DNA of 64,000 nt, from positions 2,666,001-2,730,000 of the forward strand of contig NZ_JASF01000005.1 of NCBI RefSeq assembly GCF_000622405.1, written 5' to 3'. The notes under the pieces were generated by a model. It was given only the letters and a program-made list of their open reading frames with translations. It did no database searches and was not told where the DNA came from. The position numbers and the translations under genes were made by a program. This document shows, in pieces, positions 18,292 to 27,782 of the stretch (its first letter is position 1; each line of letters begins with the position of its first letter). Source of the DNA: Sulfitobacter donghicola DSW-25 = KCTC 12864 = JCM 14565. GTDB lineage: Bacteria > Pseudomonadota > Alphaproteobacteria > Rhodobacterales > Rhodobacteraceae.

Positions 18292-20124
18292 ATGTTAGAT
18301 CATGCAGCCAAAAGCCCGATTGCCCAAATAAAAGGCCTTCGTGTCGAATTTCAAACCAAAGATGGTCCCGTTGTCGGGGTTGAGGATGTATCGTTTGATA
18401 TTCATCCAGGTGAAACGGTTTGTGTGGTTGGCGAATCGGGTTCTGGCAAATCGGTGTCTTCCTTGTCTTTGATGCGGCTGGTTGAATTTGGCGGTGGTGA
18501 AATCGCCGGTGGGCAGTTGATGTTTGATCGTGGGGAGGATGCGCAGGTTGATCTGGCCAATACCCCCCAAGACACAATGCGCGCTATTCGCGGCAATGAA
18601 ATCGGGATGATCTTTCAAGAGCCGATGACAGCGTTGAACCCTGTTTTTACCGTGGGTAAGCAGCTGACCGAAGGTCTGCGCCTGCACAAAAACATGACAA
18701 AAGCCGAGGCAGAGGAACGCGCGCTAGAACTGATGAAGCAAGTCCGCATCCCTGAAGCTGAAAAGCGTCTGTCGCAATTTCCGCATGAGCTATCTGGCGG
18801 GATGCGTCAGCGCGTTGTGATTGCAATGGCGCTGGCTTGTGAGCCGCGCCTGTTGATCGCTGATGAGCCCACAACCGCTTTGGATGTGACCATTCAGGCG
18901 GAAATTCTGGCCCTTATGGATCGCTTAAAGCGCGAAACAGGCACGGCGGTGATGTTCATCACCCACGATATGGCTGTGGTTGCGCAGATGGCGGACCGCG
19001 TTGTGGTCATGTTCCGTGGAAACAAAGTCGAAGAGGGCACTGTTGAGGAGATTTTCGAAAACCCGCAGCATCCCTATACCAAAGCCCTGTTGGCTGCAGT
19101 TCCCAAGCTGGGCGAGATGACAGGCAAGGATTATCCCGAACCGATGAAGCTGCTGGGGCGCGAAGATAAGGTCATCGAGCCGATCAAAGGAACGGATGAG
19201 GTCTTGTTGACGGTGAACAACCTGACCACGCGTTTTCCCGTGACGGGGGGGCTGTTGCGGCGCACGGTTGCAAATGTTCACGCGGTCGAGGATCTGTCCT
19301 TTACGATCAACAAGGGCCAAACCCTGAGCCTAGTTGGCGAAAGCGGGTGCGGAAAATCCACGGCGGGTCGATCCATTTTGCGGCTGGTTGAGCCGATGTC
19401 AGGTGAGGTGAACCTTGGCGGTAAAGATATCATGGGGCTGAACCCAACTGATTTGCGCACCGCCCGTTTGGACATGCAGATGATTTTCCAAGATCCCTTT
19501 GCATCGCTGAACCCCCAGATGGGGCTGGCGGATCAGGTGGCTGAACCGATCCATAACTTTGGCACGCTCAAAGGGCAGGCAGTGACCGAACGGGTTGAGA
19601 TGCTGTTTGACCGTGTTGAGCTGCCGCGCAGTTTCATGCGCCGTTTTCCGCACGAACTATCAGGCGGCCAACGCCAACGTGTCGCCATCGCGCGCGCGCT
19701 TGCCCTGAACCCGAAATTGATCATCGCGGATGAAGCGGTATCCGCTTTGGATGTTTCGGTGCAGGCCCAAGTTTTGAACCTGATGATGGAATTACAGGCA
19801 GAGATGGAACTTTCCTTCCTGTTTATTTCCCACGATATGGCCGTGGTTGAACGGGTTAGCCATCAGGTTGGGGTTATGTATCTGGGGCGCATTGTCGAAT
19901 TGGGGCCGCGCCGCGAAGTGTTTGAAAACCCGCAGCACCCTTATACTCAGGCGCTGATGAAAGCGGTTCCCATTGCTGATCCGCGCAAGCGCAAAGAGGA
20001 AAAAGACCTCAACTTCAAACCGATCCCCTCGCCAATTCACCCTGTCAGCTATACGGCAGAGCCAAGTGTGTACCGCGATGTTGGCAAAGGGCATAAGGTG
20101 TTGATCACTGACAGCGGTTATTGA
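18292..20124 (+). CDS. Peptide ABC transporter, fused double ATP-binding protein
   Basis: A 610-residue cytoplasmic ATPase that energises the divergently encoded peptide importer. It contains two complete ABC domains in tandem, an OppD-OppF fusion. The first has Walker A GESGSGKS, signature LSGGMRQR and Walker B LLIADEPTTALD. The second has Walker A GESGCGKS, signature LSGGQRQR and Walker B LIIADEAVSALD. Each is followed by an oligopeptide-transporter C-terminal segment (ENPQHPYTKALLAA and ENPQHPYTQALMKA). A GTG at 18265 is in frame upstream; the ATG at 18292 is better placed after GAAAGGA. It is the first gene of the plus-strand catabolic unit. Confidence 0.95.
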   Translation: MLDHAAKSPIAQIKGLRVEFQTKDGPVVGVEDVSFDIHPGETVCVVGESGSGKSVSSLSLMRLVEFGGGEIAGGQLMFDRGEDAQVDLANTPQDTMRAIRGNEIGMIFQEPMTALNPVFTVGKQLTEGLRLHKNMTKAEAEERALELMKQVRIPEAEKRLSQFPHELSGGMRQRVVIAMALACEPRLLIADEPTTALDVTIQAEILALMDRLKRETGTAVMFITHDMAVVAQMADRVVVMFRGNKVEEGTVEEIFENPQHPYTKALLAAVPKLGEMTGKDYPEPMKLLGREDKVIEPIKGTDEVLLTVNNLTTRFPVTGGLLRRTVANVHAVEDLSFTINKGQTLSLVGESGCGKSTAGRSILRLVEPMSGEVNLGGKDIMGLNPTDLRTARLDMQMIFQDPFASLNPQMGLADQVAEPIHNFGTLKGQAVTERVEMLFDRVELPRSFMRRFPHELSGGQRQRVAIARALALNPKLIIADEAVSALDVSVQAQVLNLMMELQAEMELSFLFISHDMAVVERVSHQVGVMYLGRIVELGPRREVFENPQHPYTQALMKAVPIADPRKRKEEKDLNFKPIPSPIHPVSYTAEPSVYRDVGKGHKVLITDSGY

Positions 20125-20130
20125 TTTGAT

Positions 20131-20499
20131 ATGGAGCTGACCCAGATCACCCCCTTTATTCCCTGTACTATTTTAGAGAAACAGATCGAATTCTACCGTG
20201 ATGTTTTAGGGTTCGAGGTGGGTTTTCAGGCGGATAACTATGCTTTCATGCGGCGTGGCCAAGTTGCCGTGCGTCTGGTCGAGGTTTCGCCGCATGTTGA
20301 CTTGTCTCATCCCGAACGTGAGGTCTCTTTTTATATTGATGTCAGGGGGATAGATGCGCTCTATGCCTCGATGAAGCCCGCGTTGGACAAATTGCCCGAC
20401 GGGCGGGTGCGTGCGCCGTTTAATCAAGAATACGGGCAACGTGAAATGCATATAGCCGATGAAGATTGTACATTGGTGTTTTTTGGTGAGGCGCTATAG
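20131..20499 (+). CDS. VOC superfamily (glyoxalase/bleomycin-resistance-like) protein
   Basis: A 122-residue single-domain protein of the vicinal-oxygen-chelate fold. It starts with the typical first strand ITPFIPCTILEKQIEFYRDVLGFEVGF (shown here in part: QIEFYRDVLGFEV) and ends with REMHIADEDCTLVFFGE, the standard last-strand motif. VOC proteins range from glyoxalases and dioxygenases to antibiotic-binding proteins; nothing here fixes the reaction. It is 6 bp after the ATPase gene and 5 bp before the ArgE-like gene, so it is surely part of the same operon. Its conserved position suggests a role in processing the imported compound. Confidence 0.85.
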   Translation: MELTQITPFIPCTILEKQIEFYRDVLGFEVGFQADNYAFMRRGQVAVRLVEVSPHVDLSHPEREVSFYIDVRGIDALYASMKPALDKLPDGRVRAPFNQEYGQREMHIADEDCTLVFFGEAL

Positions 20500-20504
20500 C
20501 GATC

Positions 20505-21668
20505 ATGACAGATAGACTTTCCCCTTATGAGCTGATGGTTAAGCTCATTAGTTTTCCAACCGTATCACGCGATACAAATATCCCGCTGATCGATTGGGTC
20601 GCCGCGTATCTGGAAAGCCACGGCATAAAATCGCACCGCTATGTTGACCCCGATCAACCCAAACATGCGTTGTTTGCCCATGTCGGGCCGGATGTTGAAG
20701 GGGCGGTGGTTTTGTCAGGTCATACCGATGTGGTGCCTGTCGATGGCCAGCCGTGGGATACCGACCCGTTCACCGTTGTTGAAAAAGACGGCAAATATTA
20801 CGGGCGCGGCACCTGTGACATGAAAGGGTTCGATGCCCTTGCCCTTTGGGCATTGGTCGAGGCGCATTATGCGGGGGTAAAACGCCCGCTCCAGATCGCG
20901 TTCAGCTTTGATGAGGAAATCGGCTGTACTGGTGCGCCGCCTATGATTGAGGCGATGCAGGGCGTTGTGCCTAAAGGTTCGGCTGTGATTGTGGGCGAAC
21001 CATCAGACATGCAGGCGGTGACTGGTCACAAAGGGGGGATTGGGTTTTCGGTCCATGTTGTTGGGTTTGAGGTGCATTCATCCCTGCTTCATACGGGCGT
21101 CAATGCGATCATGGCAGGGGCCAAGCTGATCGAATGGACGAACGATCAAAACACCGCAAACATGGCCGCAAAGCCAACCGATCTGGCCGCGATGTTTGAA
21201 CCCCCCTTTACCACATTGCACGTCGGCATGATCGAGGGCGGTACCGCCCATAACATCACCGCCAAAGACTGCTATTTCCCCGTGGACATGCGCGTTGTTC
21301 CTGGAGAAGACAAAGAAAAATGGAAAATCGCGTTTTTGGAAAAAGTGCGTGAAGTCGAAGCTGCGATGCAAGCCGTTGTGCCAGACACGCGCATTGATGC
21401 CACGCCGCGCTTTGATGTCCCCGCGCTGCAACCCGAGACCGAAGGCGAGGCCGAACTTCTCGTGCGCCAGATCACGGGGGATAACGCCAGCCACAAGGTC
21501 AGCTATGGCACCGAGGCCGGTCAATTCCAGAACGCGGGCTATAGCGCGGTGATCTGTGGCCCAGGAAGCATCGCCCAAGCGCACCAACCAAATGAATTTA
21601 TCGAGGTCTCCCAGTTTAATGCAGGGCATGCCTTTATGATTTCATTGGTTGAGCGGCTTTGTCTCTAA
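20505..21668 (+). CDS. argE: Acetylornithine deacetylase (ArgE-like, M20 family)
   Basis: A 387-residue M20 zinc hydrolase that removes acyl groups from N-acyl amino acids; ArgE acts on N2-acetylornithine. Conserved metal-site segments are VVLSGHTDVVPVDG (His ligand), YGRGTCDMKGFDA (bridging Asp), FDEEIGCTGAP (catalytic and ligand Glu pair) and, near the end, the His in AQAHQPNEFIE. The name is typical for this sequence class. Location in a peptide-uptake operon instead of an arginine operon suggests it may deacylate imported N-acyl amino acids. Confidence 0.85.
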   Translation: MTDRLSPYELMVKLISFPTVSRDTNIPLIDWVAAYLESHGIKSHRYVDPDQPKHALFAHVGPDVEGAVVLSGHTDVVPVDGQPWDTDPFTVVEKDGKYYGRGTCDMKGFDALALWALVEAHYAGVKRPLQIAFSFDEEIGCTGAPPMIEAMQGVVPKGSAVIVGEPSDMQAVTGHKGGIGFSVHVVGFEVHSSLLHTGVNAIMAGAKLIEWTNDQNTANMAAKPTDLAAMFEPPFTTLHVGMIEGGTAHNITAKDCYFPVDMRVVPGEDKEKWKIAFLEKVREVEAAMQAVVPDTRIDATPRFDVPALQPETEGEAELLVRQITGDNASHKVSYGTEAGQFQNAGYSAVICGPGSIAQAHQPNEFIEVSQFNAGHAFMISLVERLCL

Positions 21669-21680
21669 GGAGGGGCTGTT

Positions 21681-23024
21681 ATGCAGAGCTTTCCTATTTC
21701 GATGGAGCAGGGTGTGCGGTACGGCGGGGATCTGCCTGACGCTGCTGATTTAGTTGTCATTGGCGGTGGGATCATCGGGATTTGCACGGCGCTATTTGCC
21801 GCGCGGCGCGGGTCCAAAGTGGTGGTGCTGGAAAAAGGGCTGGTTGCCGCAGAACAATCCTGTCGCAACTGGGGCTGGATTCGCCAACAAGGGCGCGACC
21901 CGTCCGAAATGCCAATCATGGACGAGGCTTTGGCGCTTTGGCGTGAATTGGTCAAAGAGCTAGACGAAGACATCGGCCTTGCGCAGGCGGGGGTGACCTA
22001 TTTCGCTAAATCCGAGAAAACCCTAAAAGGGTATGAACGCTGGTTGCCCCATGCGATAGAAAATGGCGTGAACAGCCGCTTTTTGAGCACGGCTGAGGTG
22101 AATGCCATGTATCCGGGTCTTGCAGAGCCACCAGTGGCGGCGCTGCATACCTCAACGGATTGCCGCGCTGAACCGCAGTTGGCGGTTCCCGCCCTTGCGC
22201 GGTTGGCTGACGCCGCAGGGGTCGAGATCATAGAAAAATGCGCAGTGCGCAGCCTAGATATAACCGATGGTAAGATCACTGGTGTGGTGAGCGAACAAGG
22301 CGCAATCCGCACCCCGCGTGTGGTATTGGCGGCAGGGGCTTGGTCGGCGCTGTTTTTGCGCAATCACGGGATTTCCATGCCCCAGCTTTCGGTGCGCTCT
22401 CAGGTGGCGGCAACCGTTCCAATGGCTAATGTGGGCGAAGCGGCCTGTTCGGCTAAACGACTGGCCTTTCGTCGCCGCCAAGACGGGGGATATACGCTTG
22501 CGCCTGCTGGGGCGGCAGAGCTGTTTGTTGGGCCGGATGCGTTTCGTGCACTGCCCAACTATCTCAACCAGTTAAAAGAAGACCCACTAGGCTGTATGTT
22601 AAAACCGGCGGCACCCAAAGGGTTCCCTGATGCTTGGGGGACCAAACGCAAATGGGCCGCTGACGAGGTCACGCCCTTTGAACAGATGCGCGTGCTGAAC
22701 CCAAAACCAACGCGGCGCAAGATTTCCAATCTGGCGCGCGACTTTCAGGCCATGTTCCCCCAGCTGGGCGAGGTAAAGATCAAAACCGCTTGGGCTGGGA
22801 TGATTGACACCATGCCTGATATCGTTCCCGTTGTTGATCACCTTCCTGTCGAAGGATTGATTGTCGGCACAGGGATGAGCGGCCATGGCTTTGGTATTGG
22901 CCCTGCTATGGGGCGCATTCTGGCGGATATGGCTGCGGATTTACCTGCGGGCCATGATCTGGCGCGGTTTCGTTTCAATAGATTTACGGATGGTACCAAA
23001 ATGGTGCCAGGTCCAAACGTTTAA
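21681..23024 (+). CDS. FAD-dependent amine/D-amino-acid oxidoreductase (DadA-like)
   Basis: A 447-residue flavoprotein of the DAO family that oxidises an amine or D-amino acid to an imine. The Rossmann FAD motif VVIGGGIIGICTALFAARRG begins at about residue 25, followed by the adenine-ribose acidic end VVVLEKG. The segment NWGWIRQQGRD after CR is characteristic of a DadA-like subgroup. The C-terminal GTGMSGHGFGIGPAMGR closes the FAD site. It sits 12 bp after the deacetylase gene, with AAGGAGG before its start, and precedes two amidohydrolases. It may oxidise the amino acid released by them. Confidence 0.88.
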   Translation: MQSFPISMEQGVRYGGDLPDAADLVVIGGGIIGICTALFAARRGSKVVVLEKGLVAAEQSCRNWGWIRQQGRDPSEMPIMDEALALWRELVKELDEDIGLAQAGVTYFAKSEKTLKGYERWLPHAIENGVNSRFLSTAEVNAMYPGLAEPPVAALHTSTDCRAEPQLAVPALARLADAAGVEIIEKCAVRSLDITDGKITGVVSEQGAIRTPRVVLAAGAWSALFLRNHGISMPQLSVRSQVAATVPMANVGEAACSAKRLAFRRRQDGGYTLAPAGAAELFVGPDAFRALPNYLNQLKEDPLGCMLKPAAPKGFPDAWGTKRKWAADEVTPFEQMRVLNPKPTRRKISNLARDFQAMFPQLGEVKIKTAWAGMIDTMPDIVPVVDHLPVEGLIVGTGMSGHGFGIGPAMGRILADMAADLPAGHDLARFRFNRFTDGTKMVPGPNV

Positions 23025-23036
23025 GGAGCATTCAAA

Positions 23037-24203
23037 ATGCCGATCAAGAACCGATTTGCCGAGATGCACGCAGAGATCACCGGCTGGCGCCGCCACCTTC
23101 ATCAATACCCCGAACTGCAATTTGACGTCCATGAAACCGCCAAATTCGTTGAGGAAAAGCTGCGCAGCTTTGGCATCAGCGATATCACAACGGGGATCGG
23201 GCAAACGGGGGTCGTCGCCATTATTGAGGGGCGCAGCAACACTTCTGGCCGAACGGTGGGCTTGCGGGCTGATATGGACGCGCTGCCGATCGAAGAGGCG
23301 ACAGGGCTTGAGTATGCCTCAAAAAATCCAGGTAAAATGCATGCTTGTGGCCACGATGGCCATACGGCAATCCTGCTGGGGGCTGCGCAATATCTGGCCG
23401 AGACCCGCAATTTTGACGGTCGTGTCGCGCTGATCTTTCAACCCGCCGAAGAGGGCGGCGGCGGCGGCCTTGAGATGTGCAAAGACGGCATGATGGAGCG
23501 TTGGAGCATCGACGAGGTCTATGGGCTGCACAATATGCCCGGCGCTGAACCGGGCAGTTTTCACATCCGCGATGGCGCGTTGTTGGCTGCGACGGATGAG
23601 TTTGAAATCACCATCACGGGGCAGGGCGGGCATGCGGCCTCTCCGCACACAGCAATTGATCCCAACCTCGCCACAGCCCACGTGATTGTTGCGCTGCAAT
23701 CTATTGCTTCGCGCAATGTTGACCCTCTTAAACAAGTGGTTGTTTCGGTTTGTACGTTGCAAGCCGATAGCGAGACCCACAATGTGATTCCAAGTTCGGT
23801 GACCATGGGCGGCACTGTTCGCACGTTAGACAAAGGTGTGCGGGATCTGGCGCAAAAACGGCTGGAAGAGATTGTCGAGCTGACGGCGCGTGCCCATGGC
23901 TGCACAGCAAAGATCGACTACGATCGCGGCTACCCTGTGACCTTTAACCATACCGCGAATACAAATTACGCAGCAGACGCTGCCGAGGCCGTGACCCCCG
24001 GCGTAGACCGAGCAACCCCGCCCATCATGGCGGGCGAGGATTTTTCCTACATGCTCGAAGAGCGCCCAGGTGCCTATATCATGTTGGGCAATGGTGAGGG
24101 GGCAACCGTTCACCACCCAGAATATAATTTCAATGATGAGGCCATTCCCGCGGGATGTTCGTGGTTTGCCGAGGTTGTTGAACGGCGGATGCCCCTCACG
24201 TAA
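23037..24203 (+). CDS. M20-family amidohydrolase, copy 1
   Basis: A 388-residue dinuclear metal amidohydrolase of the hippurate/IAA-amino-acid hydrolase type, cleaving the amide of N-acyl amino acids. The metal-binding Cys and His residues are in MHACGHDGHTAI (about residues 101-112). The catalytic Glu is in FQPAEEGGGGG, a further His is near the dimerisation domain in GQGGHAASPH, and the last His is in VHHPEYNF. It starts 12 bp after the flavoprotein gene with TAAGGAG before the ATG. It is a close paralog of the next gene. Confidence 0.92.
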   Translation: MPIKNRFAEMHAEITGWRRHLHQYPELQFDVHETAKFVEEKLRSFGISDITTGIGQTGVVAIIEGRSNTSGRTVGLRADMDALPIEEATGLEYASKNPGKMHACGHDGHTAILLGAAQYLAETRNFDGRVALIFQPAEEGGGGGLEMCKDGMMERWSIDEVYGLHNMPGAEPGSFHIRDGALLAATDEFEITITGQGGHAASPHTAIDPNLATAHVIVALQSIASRNVDPLKQVVVSVCTLQADSETHNVIPSSVTMGGTVRTLDKGVRDLAQKRLEEIVELTARAHGCTAKIDYDRGYPVTFNHTANTNYAADAAEAVTPGVDRATPPIMAGEDFSYMLEERPGAYIMLGNGEGATVHHPEYNFNDEAIPAGCSWFAEVVERRMPLT

Positions 24204-24288
24204 AGCCGTTGCTCTGGCGGTGCTTGCGCAGTCAGGGTAACGAATGCCCATACCTATACCTATTCACTCATTTTTCAGGATTGCCTCG

Positions 24289-25452
24289 ATGCCCGTAAAG
24301 AACCGATTTGCTGAATTGCATGCAGATATCACCGCTTGGCGACGTGATCTGCATGAACACCCCGAGATACTGTTCGAAACCCACCGCACCTCGGCTAGCG
24401 TCGCTGAGAAACTGCGCGCATTTGGCTGTGACGAAGTGGTCGAGGGCATCGGGCGCACGGGTGTTGTCGGGGTGATCAAGGGTCAGACGACGGCTTCGGG
24501 CAAGGTTGTGGGCCTGCGCGCGGATATGGATGCGCTGCCGATCCACGAGGAAACGGGTTTGGACTATGCTTCCAAAACCGATGGGGCGATGCATGCCTGT
24601 GGCCATGACGGGCATACGGCAATGCTGCTGGGGGCCGCGCAATATCTGGCCGAGACCCGCAATTTTGACGGCACAGCCGTTGTGATTTTTCAGCCCGCCG
24701 AAGAAGGCGGCGGCGGTGCCAAGGTCATGTGTGATGACGGGATGATGGCGCGTTGGGGCATTCAGGAAGTTTACGGCATGCACAACTGGCCCGGTATGCC
24801 CGAGGGCCAATTTGCCATCCGCACGGGGCCGTTTTTCGCGGCGACTGATTTGCTGGACATCGAAATCGAAGGGTTGGGCGGACATGCGGCCAAGCCGAAC
24901 GAAACCATTGATACAACTGTAATCGCCTCCCAGATCGTTGGTGCGCTGCAAACCATCGTGAGCCGTAATGCCGATCCTGTTAGCAATATCGTTGTATCGA
25001 TCACCTCGTTCGAGACATCCTCAAAGGCCTATAATGTGATCCCGCAAAAGGTTCACCTGAAGGGCACCGTGCGCACCATGTCGCTGGAATCGCGCGATCT
25101 GGCGGAAAAGCGGGTGAATGAAATCTGTAGCGGTATTGCAGGCGCCATGGGGGCAGAGGCCCGCGTGACCTATCACCGCAACTACCCCGTTATGATCAAC
25201 CATGAAGAGCAGACCGAATTCGCAGCAGAGGTTGCGCGATCTGTCTCGGGGGATTGTTCAGAGGCACCTCTGGTGATGGGCGGCGAAGACTTTGCCTTTA
25301 TGCTCGAAGAGCGTCCCGGTGCTTATATTCTGGTCGGAAATGGCGATACGGCGATGGTTCACCATCCGCTGTATAACTTTAACGATGATGTCATTCCTGC
25401 CGGCTGTAGCTGGTGGGCAGGCATTGTTGAACAACGTATGCCAGTGGCCTAA
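24289..25452 (+). CDS. M20-family amidohydrolase, copy 2 (tandem paralog)
   Basis: A 387-residue paralog of the upstream amidohydrolase, sharing its start (MPVKNRFAELHADIT against MPIKNRFAEMHAEIT), MHACGHDGHTAMLLGAAQYL, FQPAEEGGGG and the C-terminal VHHPLYNFNDDVIPAGCSWW. All metal ligands are present in both, so both are probably active. Substrate-pocket stretches differ (for example SPHTAID against KPNETID), suggesting different acyl or amino-acid preference. A frame extension to 24244 exists, but the paralog alignment and CAGGAT site favour 24289. It converges on the glycosyltransferase gene with only 3 bp between stops. Confidence 0.92.
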   Translation: MPVKNRFAELHADITAWRRDLHEHPEILFETHRTSASVAEKLRAFGCDEVVEGIGRTGVVGVIKGQTTASGKVVGLRADMDALPIHEETGLDYASKTDGAMHACGHDGHTAMLLGAAQYLAETRNFDGTAVVIFQPAEEGGGGAKVMCDDGMMARWGIQEVYGMHNWPGMPEGQFAIRTGPFFAATDLLDIEIEGLGGHAAKPNETIDTTVIASQIVGALQTIVSRNADPVSNIVVSITSFETSSKAYNVIPQKVHLKGTVRTMSLESRDLAEKRVNEICSGIAGAMGAEARVTYHRNYPVMINHEEQTEFAAEVARSVSGDCSEAPLVMGGEDFAFMLEERPGAYILVGNGDTAMVHHPLYNFNDDVIPAGCSWWAGIVEQRMPVA

Positions 25453-25455
25453 GAA

Positions 25456-26499
25456 CTAGTCGCCCAAGAGCCTGCGATAGAGGTCGATCAGGCTCTGGGC
25501 TTCTTTCTCGATCGAGAAATTGGCCAGCACGTGATAGCGGCTGTCGTCGCGCCAATATTGCAGCTTTGTGGTTTCGGCCAATGCCTCATCCGTTGCAGCG
25601 GCAAGGGCAGGGATGTCATCTGGTGCAACCAATCGGCCTGTCTTGCCCTCAACGATCAGCTGTTCAAACGCGCCCACCCGTGTGGCGATCACGGGGCAGC
25701 CTGTTGCCATGGCCTCTAGCGGGGTCAGGCCGAACCCTTCCCAGCGCTGCGGCGCTACATATAGATCGAGCGCGGCATACCAATCGGCCATGGCTTCGGT
25801 CGGCACTTCGGGTTTGAACAATATGCGCTCGCTCAGGCCCGCTGCGGCGACTTCTTCTTTTAGGGCGGTTAGATAAGCGTCGTCATCACCCACAGCGCGC
25901 CCCATAACGATGGCATAGGTATCGGGATGCTGGGGCATGATCTGGATCATGGCGCGCACAAAGGCATCCGTCCCTTTTTGCGCGCGAATACGGCCATAGC
26001 AACCGACGAGTTGCCCCTGCGTGGGTAGACCCATTTTGGCGCGAAGGGCCATGCGGTCGTCAGCGGGGGCAAATGTTTTGACATCAATCCCATGCATGAT
26101 CACCGTTGAAGGCGCTTCTAGATAGGCAGCTGTTTTATCGGATGTAGCAACAACCGCATCCATGCGCCGGATCAACCAGCGCGTCAGGCCCGACTGCTTG
26201 CGTTGCGATGCCGAGGTGAAAATCAGCTTTAGCTGCTTGCCCAGCAGGTATTTCAACGCCAGCCCCCCGATCATTTCCACATTACGACGCGCATGCCAAA
26301 CACGAAGCGGTTTGCGGGGCAGGGTCAGCAGGGCGGACAGGGGGATTTGGGGCACGTGCTCGGGTATGACGGGGCCGGTTGCCACGATGGCGATGTCTTG
26401 CGCCTGAACGGGGACAAGGCGCACAACGGTCGCCGTCACACCAGATAGGCGGCGTTTGAAATTGGGTGCAATGACCCTGATCGGGGGGGATGTTTTCAT
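25456..26499 (-). CDS. Glycosyltransferase family 4 (LPS core type)
   Basis: A 347-residue GT-B fold glycosyltransferase. The nucleotide-sugar domain motif is VGCYGRIRAQKGTDAFVRAM, and the family 4 glutamate motif is APQRWEGFGLTPLEAMATG, with EGFG-x(4)-E. It overlaps waaA by 4 bp, so it is translated from the same message as Kdo transferase. That points to lipopolysaccharide inner-core assembly, similar to LpcC/LpsB-type mannosyl- or glucosyltransferases. The exact sugar cannot be told from sequence. No signal peptide is seen; the enzyme acts on the cytoplasmic face of the inner membrane. Confidence 0.88.
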   Translation of the reverse strand: MKTSPPIRVIAPNFKRRLSGVTATVVRLVPVQAQDIAIVATGPVIPEHVPQIPLSALLTLPRKPLRVWHARRNVEMIGGLALKYLLGKQLKLIFTSASQRKQSGLTRWLIRRMDAVVATSDKTAAYLEAPSTVIMHGIDVKTFAPADDRMALRAKMGLPTQGQLVGCYGRIRAQKGTDAFVRAMIQIMPQHPDTYAIVMGRAVGDDDAYLTALKEEVAAAGLSERILFKPEVPTEAMADWYAALDLYVAPQRWEGFGLTPLEAMATGCPVIATRVGAFEQLIVEGKTGRLVAPDDIPALAAATDEALAETTKLQYWRDDSRYHVLANFSIEKEAQSLIDLYRRLLGD

Positions 26500-27782
26500 G
26501 TGAGTTTGAGGGCCTTGATCAGTCGAGCAGCGATGGTGTCTAGTTTTGAATTTTCACCGTTTGCAAAGGTTTTAGCCGCCACAATGGCTTTTGCGCGGGC
26601 ATTTGTGTCGTTCAGCAGCCTGTTTACTTGCGCTGGAATATCCTCTTTGCCAGCCACAAGGCCCGCAGCACCCGCCGCTTCCATCGCCGAGAATGTCTCG
26701 GCAAAGTTAAAGACATGAGTGCCAGACAGGACAGTTGCGCCCGATTGGGCGACCTCAAACGGGTTGTGCCCGCCAATCGGCAGCAGCGATCCGCCAAGGA
26801 ACACGATATCGCTCAGCGCATACCAATTCCCCAACTCACCCAGCGTATCGGCAAGAAAGACCTCACCAGAGGGCAAATCACCACTGCTGCGTCGAGAATA
26901 GCTCATGCCGGCTTCGCTGATTAGCTGCAAAACCTCATCGCCGCGTTCAGGGTGGCGGGGCACAAGGATGAGCAGCAGATCTGGATGCTGCTCAAGAAGG
27001 CGTTTGTGCGCAGCTAGGATGCCCTGTTCTTCGCCAGCATGGGTCGAGGCGGCAACCCAGACAGGGCGATGGCCAAGCGTGGCGCGGGCTTCGAAAATCA
27101 GATCGTGGTCTTGTGGCAGGGGGCCAGCAAAGGACTTTAGGTTTTGGCCACGCGCTACTTTTGGCGCCGGAGCCTGCAGGCGCACCATTGCTTCGGCCAT
27201 GGCGTCATTCTGAGTGAGGATCAGGTCAAACACGTCAAACAGATAGGCGGCAAGGCGGGGGCGTTTGGCCCATGACGCGATAGAGCGTTCCGACATGCGC
27301 GCGTTAACCAGTGCCATCGTCGCGCCGCTGGCATAGGTGCGGCGCAACATCTGCGGCCATAGCTCACTTTCGACAAAGATCGCGGCGTCTGGTTGCCAGT
27401 GACGCAAAAACCGTTTGAGCGGACCAGGGGCGTCGAGGGGCGCAAATTGGTGAACGCATCGCGGTGGCATGCGCGCCTCGATCAAGGCGGCCGAGGTTGC
27501 AGTGCCGGATGTGATCAGGAAATGCGCGCTAGGCAGTTGCTCTCCCATGCGGGTCATCAGGGCCAGTACAGATAGGCTTTCGCCGACAGATGCCGCATGA
27601 AACCAGATCAGCGTGCCGTTAGCCCGATTTTCGGTCGCGTTGCCCAACCGTTCGTGGGCGCGATAGGTGGGAACATCGGCGCGTTGCAGCTTTTTGACGG
27701 TCGCACGCGCAACAAAGGGCACCAACACCATGCTGAGGGCGACATAGGCACGATAGAGCACTGGCACGCGCATTGCGTTCAA
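26496..27782 (-). CDS. waaA: 3-deoxy-D-manno-octulosonic acid (Kdo) transferase
   Basis: WaaA adds Kdo residue(s) to the lipid A precursor on the inner membrane. The 428-residue length fits. It begins with a hydrophobic anchor (about residues 8-25, [16 protein letters not shown]). [17 protein letters not shown] and [18 protein letters not shown] are family signatures, and [19 protein letters not shown] is the acceptor/donor C-terminal motif. The start overlaps the moaA stop and the end overlaps the glycosyltransferase start, each by 4 bp, so the three genes are translationally coupled. Confidence 0.95.
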   Translation of the reverse strand: MNAMRVPVLYRAYVALSMVLVPFVARATVKKLQRADVPTYRAHERLGNATENRANGTLIWFHAASVGESLSVLALMTRMGEQLPSAHFLITSGTATSAALIEARMPPRCVHQFAPLDAPGPLKRFLRHWQPDAAIFVESELWPQMLRRTYASGATMALVNARMSERSIASWAKRPRLAAYLFDVFDLILTQNDAMAEAMVRLQAPAPKVARGQNLKSFAGPLPQDHDLIFEARATLGHRPVWVAASTHAGEEQGILAAHKRLLEQHPDLLLILVPRHPERGDEVLQLISEAGMSYSRRSSGDLPSGEVFLADTLGELGNWYALSDIVFLGGSLLPIGGHNPFEVAQSGATVLSGTHVFNFAETFSAMEAAGAAGLVAGKEDIPAQVNRLLNDTNARAKAIVAAKTFANGENSKLDTIAARLIKALKLT

